Of a stretch of 64,000 nt of DNA, positions 11,249-22,247 are shown in pieces. Source of the stretch: Leucobacter coleopterorum (GTDB lineage: Bacteria > Actinomycetota > Actinomycetes > Actinomycetales > Microbacteriaceae). The stretch lies in contig NZ_CP049933.1 of the NCBI RefSeq assembly GCF_011382985.1, positions 1,488,001 to 1,552,000 of the forward strand. The letters run 5' to 3'. The notes under the pieces were generated by a model. The model saw only the letters and a program-made list of their open reading frames with translations. It made no database searches and was not told the DNA's origin. Position numbers and translations under genes: made by a program. The stretch's first letter is position 1; each line of letters opens with the position of its first letter.

Positions 11249-12118
11249 TTAAGCGGTCACGTGTTTCTTAAATTGGACAATGCGGCTGAACTCGTCAACC
11301 TTGAGGCTGGCACCACCAACGAGGGCTCCATCAACATTCGGCTGGCGCATAAACGCAGCAACGTTCTGGCTCGCGACGGATCCGCCGTACAAGATTCGTG
11401 TGGCGGCAGCGCGGTCATCACCACGAAGATCACGGAGCGCCTCACGGAGCGCCCGAGCAACCTCTTCAGCCTGCTCAGGGGTTGCTGCCTGACCACTACC
11501 AATTGCCCACACCGGCTCGTACGCAACCACAAACTCGGCATCAGCCGGAAGCTGAGTGACAGCAGCCTGCATCTGGGCGAGTGGGATCGCCGCGGCACCG
11601 TGGGCTTCCAGGTCTTCTGCCGTCTCCCCCACGCAGATGACGGGGATCATCCCGGCTGCCTGTGCGGCACGGGCTTTCGCGCCGACAGCTTCGTTAGATT
11701 CGCCGTGACCGTGGCGGCGCTCAGAGTGCCCAACGAGCACGTACTTGACCTCAAGCTTCGCGAGCATTGCCGCAGAAACGTCGCCCGTAAAGGCACCGGC
11801 CTGCTGAGGTGATACATCTTGCGCGCCGAGTGTGAGCGCGAGCTTGTCAGCAGCGAGCAGAGTCTGCACAGAGCGGAGATCGGTGAAAGGTGGGAAAACC
11901 GCAACCTCAACATCTCCGAAGTCGTGCTTGACATCTTTCAATGCCCACGACAGTTTCTGCACAAAGGCGATTGCCTGGAGATGATCAAGGTTCATCTTCC
12001 AGTTGCCCGCGATGAGCGGTGTGCGCTCCACAAACGGCAGCGGTTCGCGTATCAGCTGCGGTTGCTCCTGCTGTGCGGCTTGTCCAGGCTGAGCGCCGGG
12101 AATGTTCTGATCGCTCAC
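11249..12118 (-). CDS. tpiA: Triosephosphate isomerase
   Basis: Glycolytic TIM-barrel enzyme interconverting glyceraldehyde-3-phosphate and dihydroxyacetone phosphate. All catalytic elements are present: the lysine in GNWKMN, the histidine in VGHSERR, and the glutamate in AYEPVWAIG, followed by the phosphate-gripping YGGSV and GALVGGASL. The product is 289 residues because about 32 Gln/Pro-rich residues precede the usual start. I keep the GTG at 12118 because GGAGGT lies seven bases upstream and it overlaps the pgk stop as GTGA; an internal GTG at 12031 would give a family-normal N-terminus but has no ribosome site. Confidence 0.94.
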   Translation of the reverse strand: MSDQNIPGAQPGQAAQQEQPQLIREPLPFVERTPLIAGNWKMNLDHLQAIAFVQKLSWALKDVKHDFGDVEVAVFPPFTDLRSVQTLLAADKLALTLGAQDVSPQQAGAFTGDVSAAMLAKLEVKYVLVGHSERRHGHGESNEAVGAKARAAQAAGMIPVICVGETAEDLEAHGAAAIPLAQMQAAVTQLPADAEFVVAYEPVWAIGSGQAATPEQAEEVARALREALRDLRGDDRAAATRILYGGSVASQNVAAFMRQPNVDGALVGGASLKVDEFSRIVQFKKHVTA

Positions 12119-13317
12119 GCGAGTACCTCCAGACCGGGCAGTGTTTTGCCCTCAAGGAACTCCAGGCTGGCGCCGCCACCCGTGGAGATATGACCAAATT
12201 GATCGTCTGCAAAACCCAGCGCGCGAACGGCGGCTGCGGAGTCACCCCCACCAACAACGGTAAACCCGTTGGTCTCGGTGAGTGCCCGCGCGACGGTGCG
12301 CGTGCCTGCCGCAAATGCATCCATTTCGAACACTCCCATGGGGCCATTCCAGAAGACCGTTGCCGAGTCGGTGATGATCGCCGCGAAAGCGGCCGCGGTC
12401 TCCGGGCCGATGTCGAGGCCGATGCCGGCGGCTCCGAAGCTGCTGGATTCAATTGCATCAGCTGCGACGGTCTCGTGAGCCGCGTCAGCCGCGAAGGCCT
12501 CTGCAACAACGATGTCGGTAGGCAGCAAGATGCGCACGCCTCGCTGCTCGGCCTTGGCTAGGTAGCCGCGTACTGTGTCGAGCTGGTCTGCCTCGAGCAG
12601 GCTCGCAGCAACACTGTGCCCCTGAGCCGCAAGGAAGGTGAAAAGCATGCCGCCGCCGATGAGGAGAGTGTCGACACGCTCAAGCAGATGAGCAATAACA
12701 CCAAGTTTGTCGGAGACCTTTGAACCTCCGAGGACCACAGTGTAAGGGCGGGCGGGATCGTCGGTGAGCTTGCGCAGCACTTCGAGTTCGCCAGCGACCA
12801 AACGACCGGCGGCACTCGGCAACAGCTCGGCGAGATCAGTGACGCTTGCCTGGGCACGGTGCACCACTCCGAATCCGTCTGAGACAAACACGTCACCGTA
12901 AGCAGCTAGCTGCGAAGCGAACGCACGACGCTCGGCCGCGTCTTTGCTGGTTTCGCCCGGGTTGAAACGGAGGTTCTCGAGAAGAACCACGTCGCCGTCG
13001 TTGAGACCGGCAATAGCAGCTTGGGCTTTGTCGCCGACAGTTTCAGCCACAAACTGCACGGGTGCGCCGAGCAGCTCAGCCATGCGGGCAGCAACTGGCT
13101 TCAGTGAGAAACGTTCTTCGGGTTCACCCTTGGGGCGGCCGAGATGGCTGACAAGAACAACCTTCGCGCCCGCGTCGCGCAACTCGCGAATGGTGGTGAG
13201 TGATGCACGGATCCTGCCATCGTCGGTAATAACGCCGTCTGATAGTGGAACATTCAGATCACAGCGAACGATGACGGTACGTGATGTGAGCGAACCCAGA
13301 GACTCAATGGTGCGCAT
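12115..13317 (-). CDS. pgk: Phosphoglycerate kinase
   Basis: Makes ATP from 1,3-bisphosphoglycerate in glycolysis. The 400-residue protein contains the N-domain RCDLNVPL and SHLGRPKG, the hinge region, and the C-domain nucleotide loop ([29 protein letters not shown]). The ATG at 13317 (MRTIESLG) is chosen over an upstream in-frame codon because AAGGAG lies before it, although the spacing of about eleven bases is on the long side. It overlaps tpiA by four bases (GTGA). The glyceraldehyde-3-phosphate dehydrogenase gene usually found before it in related genomes is not here; sodA occupies that place. Confidence 0.96.
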   Translation of the reverse strand: MRTIESLGSLTSRTVIVRCDLNVPLSDGVITDDGRIRASLTTIRELRDAGAKVVLVSHLGRPKGEPEERFSLKPVAARMAELLGAPVQFVAETVGDKAQAAIAGLNDGDVVLLENLRFNPGETSKDAAERRAFASQLAAYGDVFVSDGFGVVHRAQASVTDLAELLPSAAGRLVAGELEVLRKLTDDPARPYTVVLGGSKVSDKLGVIAHLLERVDTLLIGGGMLFTFLAAQGHSVAASLLEADQLDTVRGYLAKAEQRGVRILLPTDIVVAEAFAADAAHETVAADAIESSSFGAAGIGLDIGPETAAAFAAIITDSATVFWNGPMGVFEMDAFAAGTRTVARALTETNGFTVVGGGDSAAAVRALGFADDQFGHISTGGGASLEFLEGKTLPGLEVLA

Positions 13318-13406
13318 GCGGTGCGGTACTCCTTGAAGGTGAGATGTACGGGAAACGCGGCTGTGGGCCGATCCTGTCACCAGAGATCGACCCACAAACG
13401 AGGATG

Positions 13407-14024
13407 CTAGATCAGACCGGGGGTCTGTGTGCGAGCGGCCTCGAAGCGCTTTGCTACGTCTTGCCAGTTCGCGATGTTCCAGAACGCCTTCACGTAGTCG
13501 GCGCGAACATTGAGGTAGTCGAGGTAGTACGCATGCTCCCAGACATCGAGCATGAGCAACGGAACGGTGCCGGCAGGCAAGTTGCCCTGCTGATCAAAGA
13601 GCTGAACGACGTTGGCACGCTGACCAAGGGCATCCCATGCAAGCACGGCCCAGCCAGAACCCTGCACACCCATCGCGGTCGCGGTGAAGTGTGCCTGGAA
13701 CTTCTCGAAGCCGCCGAAGTACTCGTCGATCGCTGCGGCTAGCTCGCCCTCGGGGCGCTCGCCACCCTCGGGCGATAGGTTGTTCCAGAAGATCGTGTGG
13801 TTCACGTGCCCACCGACGTTGAAAGCGAGGTCCTTTTCTAGCTTATTGACCGCGGCAAGGTTGCCGGAATCGCGAGCCTCGGACAACTGCTCAAGAGCGG
13901 TGTTTGCACCCGTCACATAGGCCTGGTGGTGCTTGTCGTGGTGCAACTGCATGATCTTGCCACTGATGTGTGGCTCGAGTGCTGCGTAATCGTACGGAAG
14001 CTCAGGAAGTGAGTAGGCGGCCAT
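13407..14024 (-). CDS. sodA: Superoxide dismutase, Fe/Mn type
   Basis: Cytosolic enzyme dismutating superoxide. About 205 residues with both SOD domains; metal ligands are visible as the histidine in [10 protein letters not shown], the histidine in GHVNHTIFW, and [11 protein letters not shown] near the C-terminus (Asp and His ligands). [15 protein letters not shown] is consistent with a manganese or cambialistic enzyme, but metal choice cannot be fixed by eye. The ATG at 14024 follows GGAG by seven bases. It sits between whiA and pgk on the same strand, about 90-110 bp from each, so it may have its own promoter. Confidence 0.95.
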   Translation of the reverse strand: MAAYSLPELPYDYAALEPHISGKIMQLHHDKHHQAYVTGANTALEQLSEARDSGNLAAVNKLEKDLAFNVGGHVNHTIFWNNLSPEGGERPEGELAAAIDEYFGGFEKFQAHFTATAMGVQGSGWAVLAWDALGQRANVVQLFDQQGNLPAGTVPLLMLDVWEHAYYLDYLNVRADYVKAFWNIANWQDVAKRFEAARTQTPGLI

Positions 14025-14134
14025 AGGGCGCTCCAATCTCTGATGTGGACGTGTGTCGTTTCAGTCTATGCCCGGCCTGCGACACTGGCAGGAAAGCGTC
14101 TTGCGCCCCTGGCGAACGGCATCCGGGAATAAAC

Positions 14135-15109
14135 TCAGTCCAGTTCGTCGGGCAGGTTCGCGTCGGTGCCGGGGATACCGCGGGCTTCGGCTTCTTTATC
14201 GGCCATTGCGAGGAGTCGGCGAATGCGACCAGCGACCGCGTCCTTGGTGAGCACCGGCTCAGCGCGGGCCCCCAGATCGTCGAGGCTTGCCTCGCGATGC
14301 TTCAACCGCAACTCCCCTGCGTAGCGCAGGTGCTCGGGAACCTGGTCGCCCAAAATCTCAAGCGCCCGTTCTACGCGCGCGCACGCTGCAACAGAAGCCT
14401 GTGCCGAGCGTCGCAAGTTGGCGTCGTCGAAGTTTACGAGGCGGTTAGCGGTGGCGCGGGTTTCCCGTGCCTTGCGCAGTTCGTCCCAGCGAGCACGGGC
14501 GTCGAGTGCGCCCATCGCTTCGAGCATTTCGCCGATCACTTCAGCGTCGCGAATCAGAACCTTATTCTGGCCACGAATCTCCCGGCTCTTTGACTCGATT
14601 CCGATTCTGCCCGCTGCCCCAACGAGGGCCATGGCAACCTCGCTGCTTGGGCAGAGAATCTCCAGGCCGGCAGAGCGGCCGGGTGCTGTGATGCCGCCGC
14701 GCGCGAGAAACGCACCGCGCCATAGTGCGGCGAGCTCAGTCGGTGAGCCCGTGGTCAGGCGATTGGGTAGACCTCGAATCTGACGACGTCGCTGGTCGAG
14801 CAGACCAAGCTGACGCGCGAGAGTTTCGCCATCGAGCACACGAACCAGAAACTGCGGTGCCCCGGGTCGGGTTGCTGTGGGAGGGAGCTGTTTTGCTTCG
14901 GAGCGAACCCCGTAGAGTTCCGCGAGATCTTTACGAACGCGCTGCACAATCTGGGGTGTGTGGAGTTCTGCCTCGAGAGCGATCCGACCTGAGATCGTGT
15001 GGAGACCGCCCGCAAGTCGAAGGATCGTCGCCACCTCAGCGGTGCGTTCCCCGGTGCGCTGCATCGGAAATCGCACAAGCTCGCTCTTAACCTCGGAGGT
15101 AGACGGCAC
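14135..15109 (-). CDS. whiA: Sporulation/cell-division regulator WhiA
   Basis: DNA-binding regulator found in all actinobacteria and Firmicutes, with an LAGLIDADG homing-endonuclease-like fold and a C-terminal helix-turn-helix; in non-sporulating actinobacteria it is linked to division control. Conserved segments here include RTAEVATILRLAGGLH, LWRGAFLARGGI, LVNFDDANLRRS and the C-terminal HTH with LRLKHREASLDDLG. The start is GTG at 15109 (VPSTSEVKSEL): GAAAGGA lies six bases upstream, while the open frame beyond has no ribosome site. Its partner rapZ precedes it on the same strand. Confidence 0.94.
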   Translation of the reverse strand: MPSTSEVKSELVRFPMQRTGERTAEVATILRLAGGLHTISGRIALEAELHTPQIVQRVRKDLAELYGVRSEAKQLPPTATRPGAPQFLVRVLDGETLARQLGLLDQRRRQIRGLPNRLTTGSPTELAALWRGAFLARGGITAPGRSAGLEILCPSSEVAMALVGAAGRIGIESKSREIRGQNKVLIRDAEVIGEMLEAMGALDARARWDELRKARETRATANRLVNFDDANLRRSAQASVAACARVERALEILGDQVPEHLRYAGELRLKHREASLDDLGARAEPVLTKDAVAGRIRRLLAMADKEAEARGIPGTDANLPDELD

Positions 15110-15170
15110 AAAAAATCCTTTCAAGAGCGTAAGACAGGGGTGAAGAAAAAGAAGAAGTATTGAGTTGGAA

Positions 15171-16046
15171 CTATTCGCGACCGAGGTCACGGTGGCGTAG
15201 TGTCACATTGACACCCGGCAGACCCGCGAGCCGATCCGCGAGTTCGCGCGCGATCGCAACTGAGCGGTGTTTGCCACCGGTGCAGCCTATAGCAAGAGAA
15301 GCGTGACGTTTGTTCTCGCGCTGGAAACCTGAAAATACCGGGGTCAGCGCAGCCACGTAATTGTCGATAAATTCAGCGGCGCCGTCGCGGCTGAGTACGT
15401 ACTCTTTGACCTCGGGATCAACCCCGGTCAGTGCACGAAGTTCTGTCTCCCAGAAGGGGTTTGGTAAGAAGCGCATGTCGGCCATCAGGTCTACGTCGGT
15501 TGGTGCGCCGTACTTAAAGCCAAAGCTGAGGACGGAGAGTTGCAGCCCGGGCGTGTTGTCGTCGGAGAACAAGTCGCGTGTGGCCGTCGAGAGATCGTGC
15601 ACGTTGTAACGCGAGGTGTCGATGACGACGTCGCTGGATGCGCGCAGTTCTTGGAGTCGATCGCGTTCGAGGCGAATACCCTCGAGCAGGCTGCCGGCCT
15701 CGCCCTGCAGGGGATGGGGCGGCGTACGGACTCGTAACGTCGCACCAGAATCTCGTCGGTTGCGTCGAGGAAGACAACACGTACGGTTGCGGTCTCACGG
15801 AGATCTTTGACGGTGTGTTCGATGTCAGAGTAGAGGTCGCGACCACGAACATCAACCACAGCAACGATTCGAGGCAGTGCTCCCCCGACTTATCTGCCAT
15901 GTCGGCGAGCGTTTTAACCATCGTGAGGGTAGATTGTCAACGACGTACCAGCCCAAGTCTTCAAGGGTGTTCGCGACGGTGCTTCGCCCGGCGCCAGACA
16001 TACCCGTGACAATCAGGATCTCCTGACCGGATGCTGCCTCGTTCAT
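15171..16046 (-). CDS. rapZ: RNase adapter RapZ / nucleotide-binding protein (three frameshifts)
   Basis: RapZ (YvcJ) family: P-loop NTPase domain and a C-terminal domain with the CTGGKHRSV motif; in Escherichia coli it steers RNase E to a small RNA, in actinobacteria the role is less clear. The Walker A is GMSGAGRS near residue 15. Three single-base deletions break the frame, each in a G/C run: 15927-15929, 15882-15886 and 15716-15719. Restoring one base at each gives one continuous protein of about 292 residues ([35 protein letters not shown] and [16 protein letters not shown]). The ATG overlaps the uvrC stop as ATGA. Three hits in 876 bp is the densest damage in the window, so true decay cannot be fully excluded. 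Confidence 0.87.
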
Positions 16047-17971
16047 TCGGTCTCCCTCCGGTCCTGATCCGATTCGTTTGCTTCATCAAGCTTAGCGGGC
16101 GTTGCCTCAGTATTCAGGTGGTTCAGGATCTGCTCGGCTAGTTTTGTGCCGAGTCCGGGTGCGGCGGCCAGTTCTTCGACCGAGGCACTGCGCAATCGAG
16201 CCACTGATCCGAAGTGTTTGAGGAGACCCTGGACACGTTTGGGTCCAAGACCTGGAACCTCGGAAAGCTGGCTCGCTATTGACGTGCTGCGACGCTGACG
16301 CTGGAAAGTAATGGCAAAGCGGTGCGCTTCGTCGCGAATGCGCTGCACCAAAAACAGAGCTTCGCTTGTGCGGGGCAGAATAACCGGGAAAGGATCCCCG
16401 GGAAGCCAAATCTCTTCGAGGCGTTTTGCGACGCCGCACAGAACGATGTCTGTGATGTTCGCCTCTGCGAGTGCGCGAGCGGCTGCCTTGACCTGCGGCT
16501 CGCCACCGTCAACAATGAGAAGCTGCGGGCGGTCACGGTAGATGCCCGAAGACGGTTCGTTGTTCTCTCGGGCGAGGTTGAGCTGAGCCGCACGACGAGA
16601 CACCACCTGGTGGATTGAGTCGGTGTCGTCGCGGGTCTGTTCGATTCTGTACTTGCGGTAGGCACCCTTCGCGGGGAGACCATCTTCGAAAACCACGAGA
16701 GAGGCAACGACGCCGGTGCCCTGAAGGTGCGAGACATCGATGCACTCGATGCGCAGCGGAGCCTCGTCCATGTCAAGGGCCTGCTGCAGTTCGGCGAGGG
16801 CGTCAGTGCGGGCCGTGAGGTCGGCCGCTCGTTTGAGCTTGTACCTGATGAGGTGCTCTCCCGCGTTGAGTGTCGCACGATCCATAAGCTGCACCTTGTC
16901 ACCGCGCTCGGGGATGCGTATGCGCACTTTGCCGCGGCGTGGGCGCTTTGCGCTCAGTACTTCTTCGAGTTCGAGGGAGTTCTCTGGCATCTGCGGCACG
17001 AGAATCTCGGGAGGTGGTTCTCGGTCTCCCTCGTATGCCGATTGCAGTACCTGCTCAAGTAGCGTGCTGGGCGAATCATCGATCTCGACGTCAACAATCC
17101 AGCTTCGCTCGCCGCGAATCCTGCCGTCGCGAATAATGAACTGATGTGCAGACGCGGCGAGCTCGTCTGCTCGCAATCCAAAGACGTCCACGTTGGTGTC
17201 GAGGCCCAGCACGACGGCGTTCTTTTCCATGACGTGCTCGACGGCCTGCATCTGGTCGCGCAAGCGGGCCGCGTCTTCGTAGCGCTGATCTGCCGCAGCC
17301 GCGCGCATATCGACGCGGAGCTGCTTGAGGTGGCTCTGATCGCCTCCCGCCAAAAACGCGACGAGTTCCGTGACACGTTCGCGATGATCCTCAATGCTGA
17401 TCTGCATGGAGCAGGGGCCACCGCAGCGACCTATTTGACCGGCCAGGCACGGTCGACCGCTGGTCATAGCCCGTTTGTAATCTGCGTCGTTGCAGGTGCG
17501 GATCGGGAAGGCCTGCTGCAGCAGGGCCGTTGTTTCACGGAGCGCCCAAACTTTGGGATACGGCCCGAAATAGCGTGCGCCACGAATCTTTTCGTTGCGA
17601 GTAATGATGAGGCGCGGGGCCTCCTCGCGCAGTGTGACGGCGAGGTAGGGATAGGTTTTGTCGTCCTTGAACTGGACGTTGAAGGGTGGCTTGAACTCCG
17701 TGATCCAGGTGTGCTCAAGTACCAGCGACTCGGTATCGGTCGCAACGACCGTCCAGTCGACCTTCGCCGCCAGGGCCAGCATGCGCTGTGTGCGCGGCTG
17801 GAGTGAGTGAAGCGGTTGGAAGTAGTTGGCTAGGCGGGAGCGGAGAACTTTCGCCTTGCCGATGTAGAGCACTCGCCCGTGGCGGTCGCTAAAACGATAG
17901 ACGCCAGGGCTCGTGGGAATTTCGCCCTGGGCAGGGCGAAACGATCCTCGGTTATCAACTCCCTGGATCAA
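16043..17971 (-). CDS. uvrC: Excinuclease ABC subunit C
   Basis: Dual-incision endonuclease of nucleotide excision repair. Domains in order: N-terminal GIY-YIG ([25 protein letters not shown]), the UVR/UvrB-binding motif ([23 protein letters not shown]), the C-terminal RNase H-like endonuclease ([30 protein letters not shown]) and a helix-hairpin-helix pair at the end ([36 protein letters not shown]). I start at TTG 17971, which overlaps the uvrA stop (TTTGA) and gives about 642 residues; an in-frame start at 18028 would lie inside uvrA. The stop overlaps rapZ. Confidence 0.93.
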   Translation of the reverse strand: MIQGVDNRGSFRPAQGEIPTSPGVYRFSDRHGRVLYIGKAKVLRSRLANYFQPLHSLQPRTQRMLALAAKVDWTVVATDTESLVLEHTWITEFKPPFNVQFKDDKTYPYLAVTLREEAPRLIITRNEKIRGARYFGPYPKVWALRETTALLQQAFPIRTCNDADYKRAMTSGRPCLAGQIGRCGGPCSMQISIEDHRERVTELVAFLAGGDQSHLKQLRVDMRAAAADQRYEDAARLRDQMQAVEHVMEKNAVVLGLDTNVDVFGLRADELAASAHQFIIRDGRIRGERSWIVDVEIDDSPSTLLEQVLQSAYEGDREPPPEILVPQMPENSLELEEVLSAKRPRRGKVRIRIPERGDKVQLMDRATLNAGEHLIRYKLKRAADLTARTDALAELQQALDMDEAPLRIECIDVSHLQGTGVVASLVVFEDGLPAKGAYRKYRIEQTRDDTDSIHQVVSRRAAQLNLARENNEPSSGIYRDRPQLLIVDGGEPQVKAAARALAEANITDIVLCGVAKRLEEIWLPGDPFPVILPRTSEALFLVQRIRDEAHRFAITFQRQRRSTSIASQLSEVPGLGPKRVQGLLKHFGSVARLRSASVEELAAAPGLGTKLAEQILNHLNTEATPAKLDEANESDQDRRETE

Positions 17972-20912
17972 ACCCCCACCTTCACCGGCTGCTTCTCTGT
18001 GAGTGCACGTGCAGTCTTGTCTGCCCAACCACCCAGCACCTCGGCGAGAAAGAGCCCTGTGTAGCTTCCCTCAACCTTTGCGAGTTGCTCGGGCGTGCCC
18101 TCGGCGAGAATCGTGCCGCCACCCGAGCCGCCCTCTGGGCCAAGGTCGATGACCCAGTCCGCGCTGCGGATCACGTCGAGGTTGTGCTCGATCGTGATAA
18201 CAGTGTTGCCCTTGTCGACGAGGCCGTTCAGCACGAGTAGCAGTTTGCGCACGTCTTCAAAGTGGAGGCCGGTCGTGGGTTCGTCGAGCACGTAGATGCT
18301 GCGACCGTTTGAACGCTTCTGCAGTTCGGTTGCGAGCTTGACGCGCTGAGCTTCGCCGCCTGAGAGGGTGGTGGCACTTTGGCCGAGGCGCACGTAACCG
18401 AGGCCAACATCGACCAGGGTCTTCATATAGCGATGAATTGAACTGATCGGTTCGAAAAACTTCTCGGCGTCGGCGATGGGCATCTCAAGCACCTCTGAGA
18501 TGTTCTTACCCTTGTAGCGCACCTGCAGGGTCTCTCGGTTGTAGCGCTTGCCGCCGCAGGCCTCGCAGGCGACGTAGACGTCGGGCAAGAAGTTCATTTC
18601 GATCTTAAGAGTGCCGTCGCCCGAGCAAGCCTCGCAACGGCCGCCCTTGACGTTGAAGCTGAAGCGACCTGGTAAATAACCTCGAATCTTTGCCTCGGGG
18701 TCTCGGCGAAGAGCGTGCGAATCTTGTCGAATACGCCTGTGTAGGTGGCGGGGTTCGAGCGTGGGGTGCGGCCGATTGGTGCTTGGTCAACGTGCACGAC
18801 CTTGTCGAGGTGCTCAAGACCCGTGACACGGGTGTGCTTGCCCGGAACTAGGCGTGCGCCGTTGAGCTGATTTGCAAGCACGCGGTACAGGATGTCGTTG
18901 ACGAGCGTTGACTTGCCCGAGCCACTCACTCCGGTGACCGCGGTCATGACGCCGAGCGGGAACGTAACGTCGACGTTCTGCAGGTTGTTGGAACGGGCGC
19001 CCTGCACCTTCAGTTCGCGTTTGCGGTCGCGCTTGCGACGCTTCTTTGGGGTGTCGATGGAGCGGCGCCCTGCGAGGTAGTCCCCCGTGACCGACTCGGT
19101 GTTTGTGAGCAGTTCGGCGTACTCGCCAGAGTGCACGACAGTGCCTCCCTCGACGCCAGCGCCGGGGCCGATATCGACAATCCAGTCGGCGGCCTCGATG
19201 GTCTCTTCGTCATGCTCAACGACGATAAGAGTGTTGCCGAGATCTCGGAGTTTGATGAGTGTCTCGATGAGGCGGCGATTGTCGCGCTGGTGCAGTCCGA
19301 TGCTGGGCTCATCGAGCACGTAGAGCACTCCGGTGAGGCCCGAGCCAATCTGGGTGGCCAGGCGGATGCGCTGTGCTTCGCCGCCCGAGAGCGTGCCAGA
19401 GGCACGAGCGAGCGTGAGGTAGCCAAGGCCGACCTCGATGAGAAAGTCGAAGCGCAGACGAATTTCACGCAGCACCTGGGCGGCGATCTTGGCCTCGCGT
19501 TCGGTGAGCGTGACCTCATCGAAGAAACGCTTGGCGTTGAGTAGGCTAAAATCGCCAACCGCGGCAATCGATTCCTCGTTGACAGTGACCGCAAGTACCT
19601 CAGGCTTCAGGCGCTGACCGTTGCAAGCGTGGCAGGGTACCTCTCGTAAAAACTCCGACCAGCGGTCGCGCTTGGCATCTGATTCGGCCTCGGCGTATTG
19701 GCGCTCGATGAACGGAATGACTCCCTCGAAGCCGGAAGAATACTTCACCTCGCGGCCGAAGCGGTTCTTCCAGCGCACATTGACCTTGAAGTTGTTGCCG
19801 TAGAGAACGGCCTGCTGCACGTCTTCGCCGAGTGAATCCCAGGATGCATCAAGCGAAAAGTCGAGGTCTTGTGAGAGGCCCTTGAGTAGCTTTTCGTAGT
19901 ACTGGTAGAGGCTCTTGCCCTGGCTAGTCCATGGCACGATGACCCCCTCGGTAATGGAGAGTTGGGGATCGCCGAGCACTAGGTCTTCATCGACCGACAT
20001 GCTGGTGCCGAGCCCTGAGCAGGTGCTGCAGGCACCAAACGGGGCGTTAAACGAGAAGGTGCGCGGCTCGATCTCGGTGAGTTGCACCGGGTGTTGGTTT
20101 GGGCATGAGAGGTGCTCGGAGAAAAGCTGCGTGCGATCCTCGGCCTTTTCGTCGCGGTCGATGAAGTCGATGCACACGATGCCACCAGCGAGCTTAAGGG
20201 CAGTCTCAAGTGAGTCGGTGAGGCGGCCGAGGCCTTCCGGGCTTGCTACGAGGCGATCCACAACGACCGAAATATCGTGTTTTATCTGCTTCTTAAGCGT
20301 CGGTGGCTCGGAGAGCTGGATCAGTTTGCCGTCGACAACCGCGCGGGAGTAACCGCTCGCTGCGAGGTCTTGGAAGAGTTCAACGAACTCTCCTTTTTTC
20401 TTGCTGACGACCGGTGCAAGTACCTGAAAGCGCGTGCGCTCGGGAAGTACTATAAGCTGATCCGCGATCTGCTGCACGGTTTGTGATTCGATGCGCTCCC
20501 CGCAAATCGCACAGTGTGGCACGCCGATGCGAGCCCACAACAGGCGCATGTAGTCGTAGATCTCGGTGATCGTGCCGACAGTCGAGCGCGGGTTGCGGTT
20601 GGTTGACTTCTGGTCGATTGAGACCGCCGGGCTTAGGCCCTCGATAAAGTCAACGTCGGGGCGATCCACCTGGCCGAGAAACTGACGAGCGTAGGCGCTC
20701 AGGCTCTCGACGTAGCGCCGCTGCCCCTCGGCAAAGATTGTGTCAAACGCGAGGCTCGACTTGCCGCTGCCCGAAAGGCCGGTGAACACCACCATCGAAT
20801 CGCGTGGGATTGAGAGATCAACGTTCTGAAGGTTGTGGACCCGCGCACCCTGCACGCTGATGTGTGCGTGTGTAGCGGAGGAGCGGATCGGTGTTGAGAG
20901 CTGCGAAGTCAC
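17968..20912 (-). CDS. uvrA: Excinuclease ABC subunit A (one frameshift)
   Basis: Damage-recognition ATPase of nucleotide excision repair, about 981 residues with two ABC modules: Walker [13 protein letters not shown] and [13 protein letters not shown], signature [12 protein letters not shown] and [12 protein letters not shown], and zinc-finger cysteines (CPNQHP...CSTCSG, CHACNG, CEACSG, CEACGG). The frame breaks at the GGGG run 18697-18700; one added base gives [26 protein letters not shown]. The start is GTG at 20912. It heads the uvrA-uvrC-rapZ-whiA run, with short overlaps to uvrC. uvrB lies separately at 22248-24335. Confidence 0.95.
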
Positions 20913-21070
20913 CGTCTCATTCTACGGGGTTGCGACTGAAAATTCGAACATATGTGCGATTGGGTCGAGAAGTCTTTGGCGGCACGCCCGAGAAACTTGA
21001 ACCTGCTCAGGTGATACAACGTGTCCGAAATGTTCAAGACAGAAAAACCACGCGGACTTAGGCTTGAGCC

Positions 21071-21474
21071 ATGACACTCACATTCAATTTCGTCGGTATC
21101 GTAACGCGTGATCTCGGAGCCTCTCTCGAATTCTATAGAGGCCTTGGGCTCAACATTCCAGTGGAACAGGACGAGGCCCCGCACGTTGAAATCGTGCTTT
21201 CGGGCGGGGTGAAACTCGCTTGGGATCCGGTGTCGACTATCGAGAGTTTCCAACCCGATTTTGAGTTCCCTACAGGACCTGGTCGAATCAGCTTTGCGGT
21301 CGAGGCTGACTCACCCGCCAGCGTAGATCGTGCATACTCCGAGATTGTTGAGCGCTTTCCTTCTGCAGCCCACACCGCACCCTGGGATGCGCCGTGGGGC
21401 AGCGCTACTCCACGCTGCGCGATCCTGACGGCAACACGGTGGATCTCTACGCAGGTTTAGTCGAAGAAGTATAA
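21071..21474 (+). CDS. VOC-family (glyoxalase/bleomycin-resistance fold) protein, frameshifted end
   Basis: Small vicinal-oxygen-chelate protein of about 134 residues; members bind metals or drugs and include glyoxalases and antibiotic-sequestering proteins, and the substrate here is unknown. It shows the paired beta-alpha-beta pattern (FVGIVTRDLGASLEFYRGLGL and a later LRDPDGNTVDLY). The C-terminus is out of frame as read; one extra G in the run 21396-21399 restores WGQRYSTLRDPDGNTVDLYAG and a stop at 21472-21474. It is convergent with an AraC-type regulator gene, a pairing that might be functional but is not proof of regulation. Confidence 0.8.
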
Positions 21475-21510
21475 TTTGAACTCCTCAACGAGCATCCTTC
21501 TCTCTCTGGT

Positions 21511-22233
21511 TCAGCCCCACGGGACCGGGGCAAAGAGACTACTAGGGGTTGTGCCCGCAAGCCTTTGAAGCTCGCGGGAAAGGTGGGATTGGTCGCTATA
21601 ACCTGCCCTGTGCGCAGTTTCTGTTGGGTTGAGTCCAGTTGCAAGCATTACTCGAGCGCGTTCTGCGCGAACGACTCTGCGAAGCGTTGTGTAGCCATAC
21701 CCGAAACTCGCAACCATGCGGCGATGCATGTGCCGCTCGGAACTCGCGAGCCTCTGCGCGAGCATCCATGCGGCCTCTCCACGACCCGCGGCATCATGCG
21801 CAACCGCGACCCACTTTCTTCCTGCGGAAGGGTGAGCGTACTCTGCAGCGAGGTCGACGCAGGCGATCCTCTTGGCTTCCGGGGTTGACGCGTCCCGCAG
21901 CTGACGCAAGAGCGAGAGCCCTCGTTGTTGTGCGTCAGGAGTGAGGACATCTGCAGCGTCGAAGTGCAAGTCTCGCAATCGCCCAAGCGGCATTCCAAGT
22001 GCAGCGTCCGCTGTGCCAGGCAGAAAGCGTAGACCCAGGGTGACGCCTTGTTCACCACTGCGTCCGATGAATGCCTGCGTGGAAGGGCCTGCCACCACTA
22101 GTGCATCGTCTCGGAGGATCAAATCGGTACAACCGTCGGCTGGTAAAACGGCAGATTCCTTTTGTTGGCTGATTGTGCACCACAGCACGCCGATGCCGTC
22201 GAGCTTCAACTCCCGATACGCCGTTGTAGTCAC
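21511..22233 (-). CDS. AraC-type transcriptional regulator
   Basis: Likely DNA-binding regulator, 240 residues. An N-terminal sensor part of about 150 residues (VLPADGCTDLILRDDALVVAGPSTQAF, the pattern of regulators fused to a DUF6597-like sensing domain) is followed by the two-helix-turn-helix AraC domain (SSERHMHRRMVASFGYGYTTLRRVVRAERA, then ETAHRAGYSDQSHLSRELQRLAG). The GTG at 22233 lacks a good ribosome site; it is 14 bases after uvrB on the same strand and may be co-transcribed. Targets unknown; the adjacent convergent VOC gene is a candidate. Confidence 0.85.
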   Translation of the reverse strand: MTTTAYRELKLDGIGVLWCTISQQKESAVLPADGCTDLILRDDALVVAGPSTQAFIGRSGEQGVTLGLRFLPGTADAALGMPLGRLRDLHFDAADVLTPDAQQRGLSLLRQLRDASTPEAKRIACVDLAAEYAHPSAGRKWVAVAHDAAGRGEAAWMLAQRLASSERHMHRRMVASFGYGYTTLRRVVRAERARVMLATGLNPTETAHRAGYSDQSHLSRELQRLAGTTPSSLFAPVPWG

Positions 22234-22247
22234 CGTTGTATGCGAAT

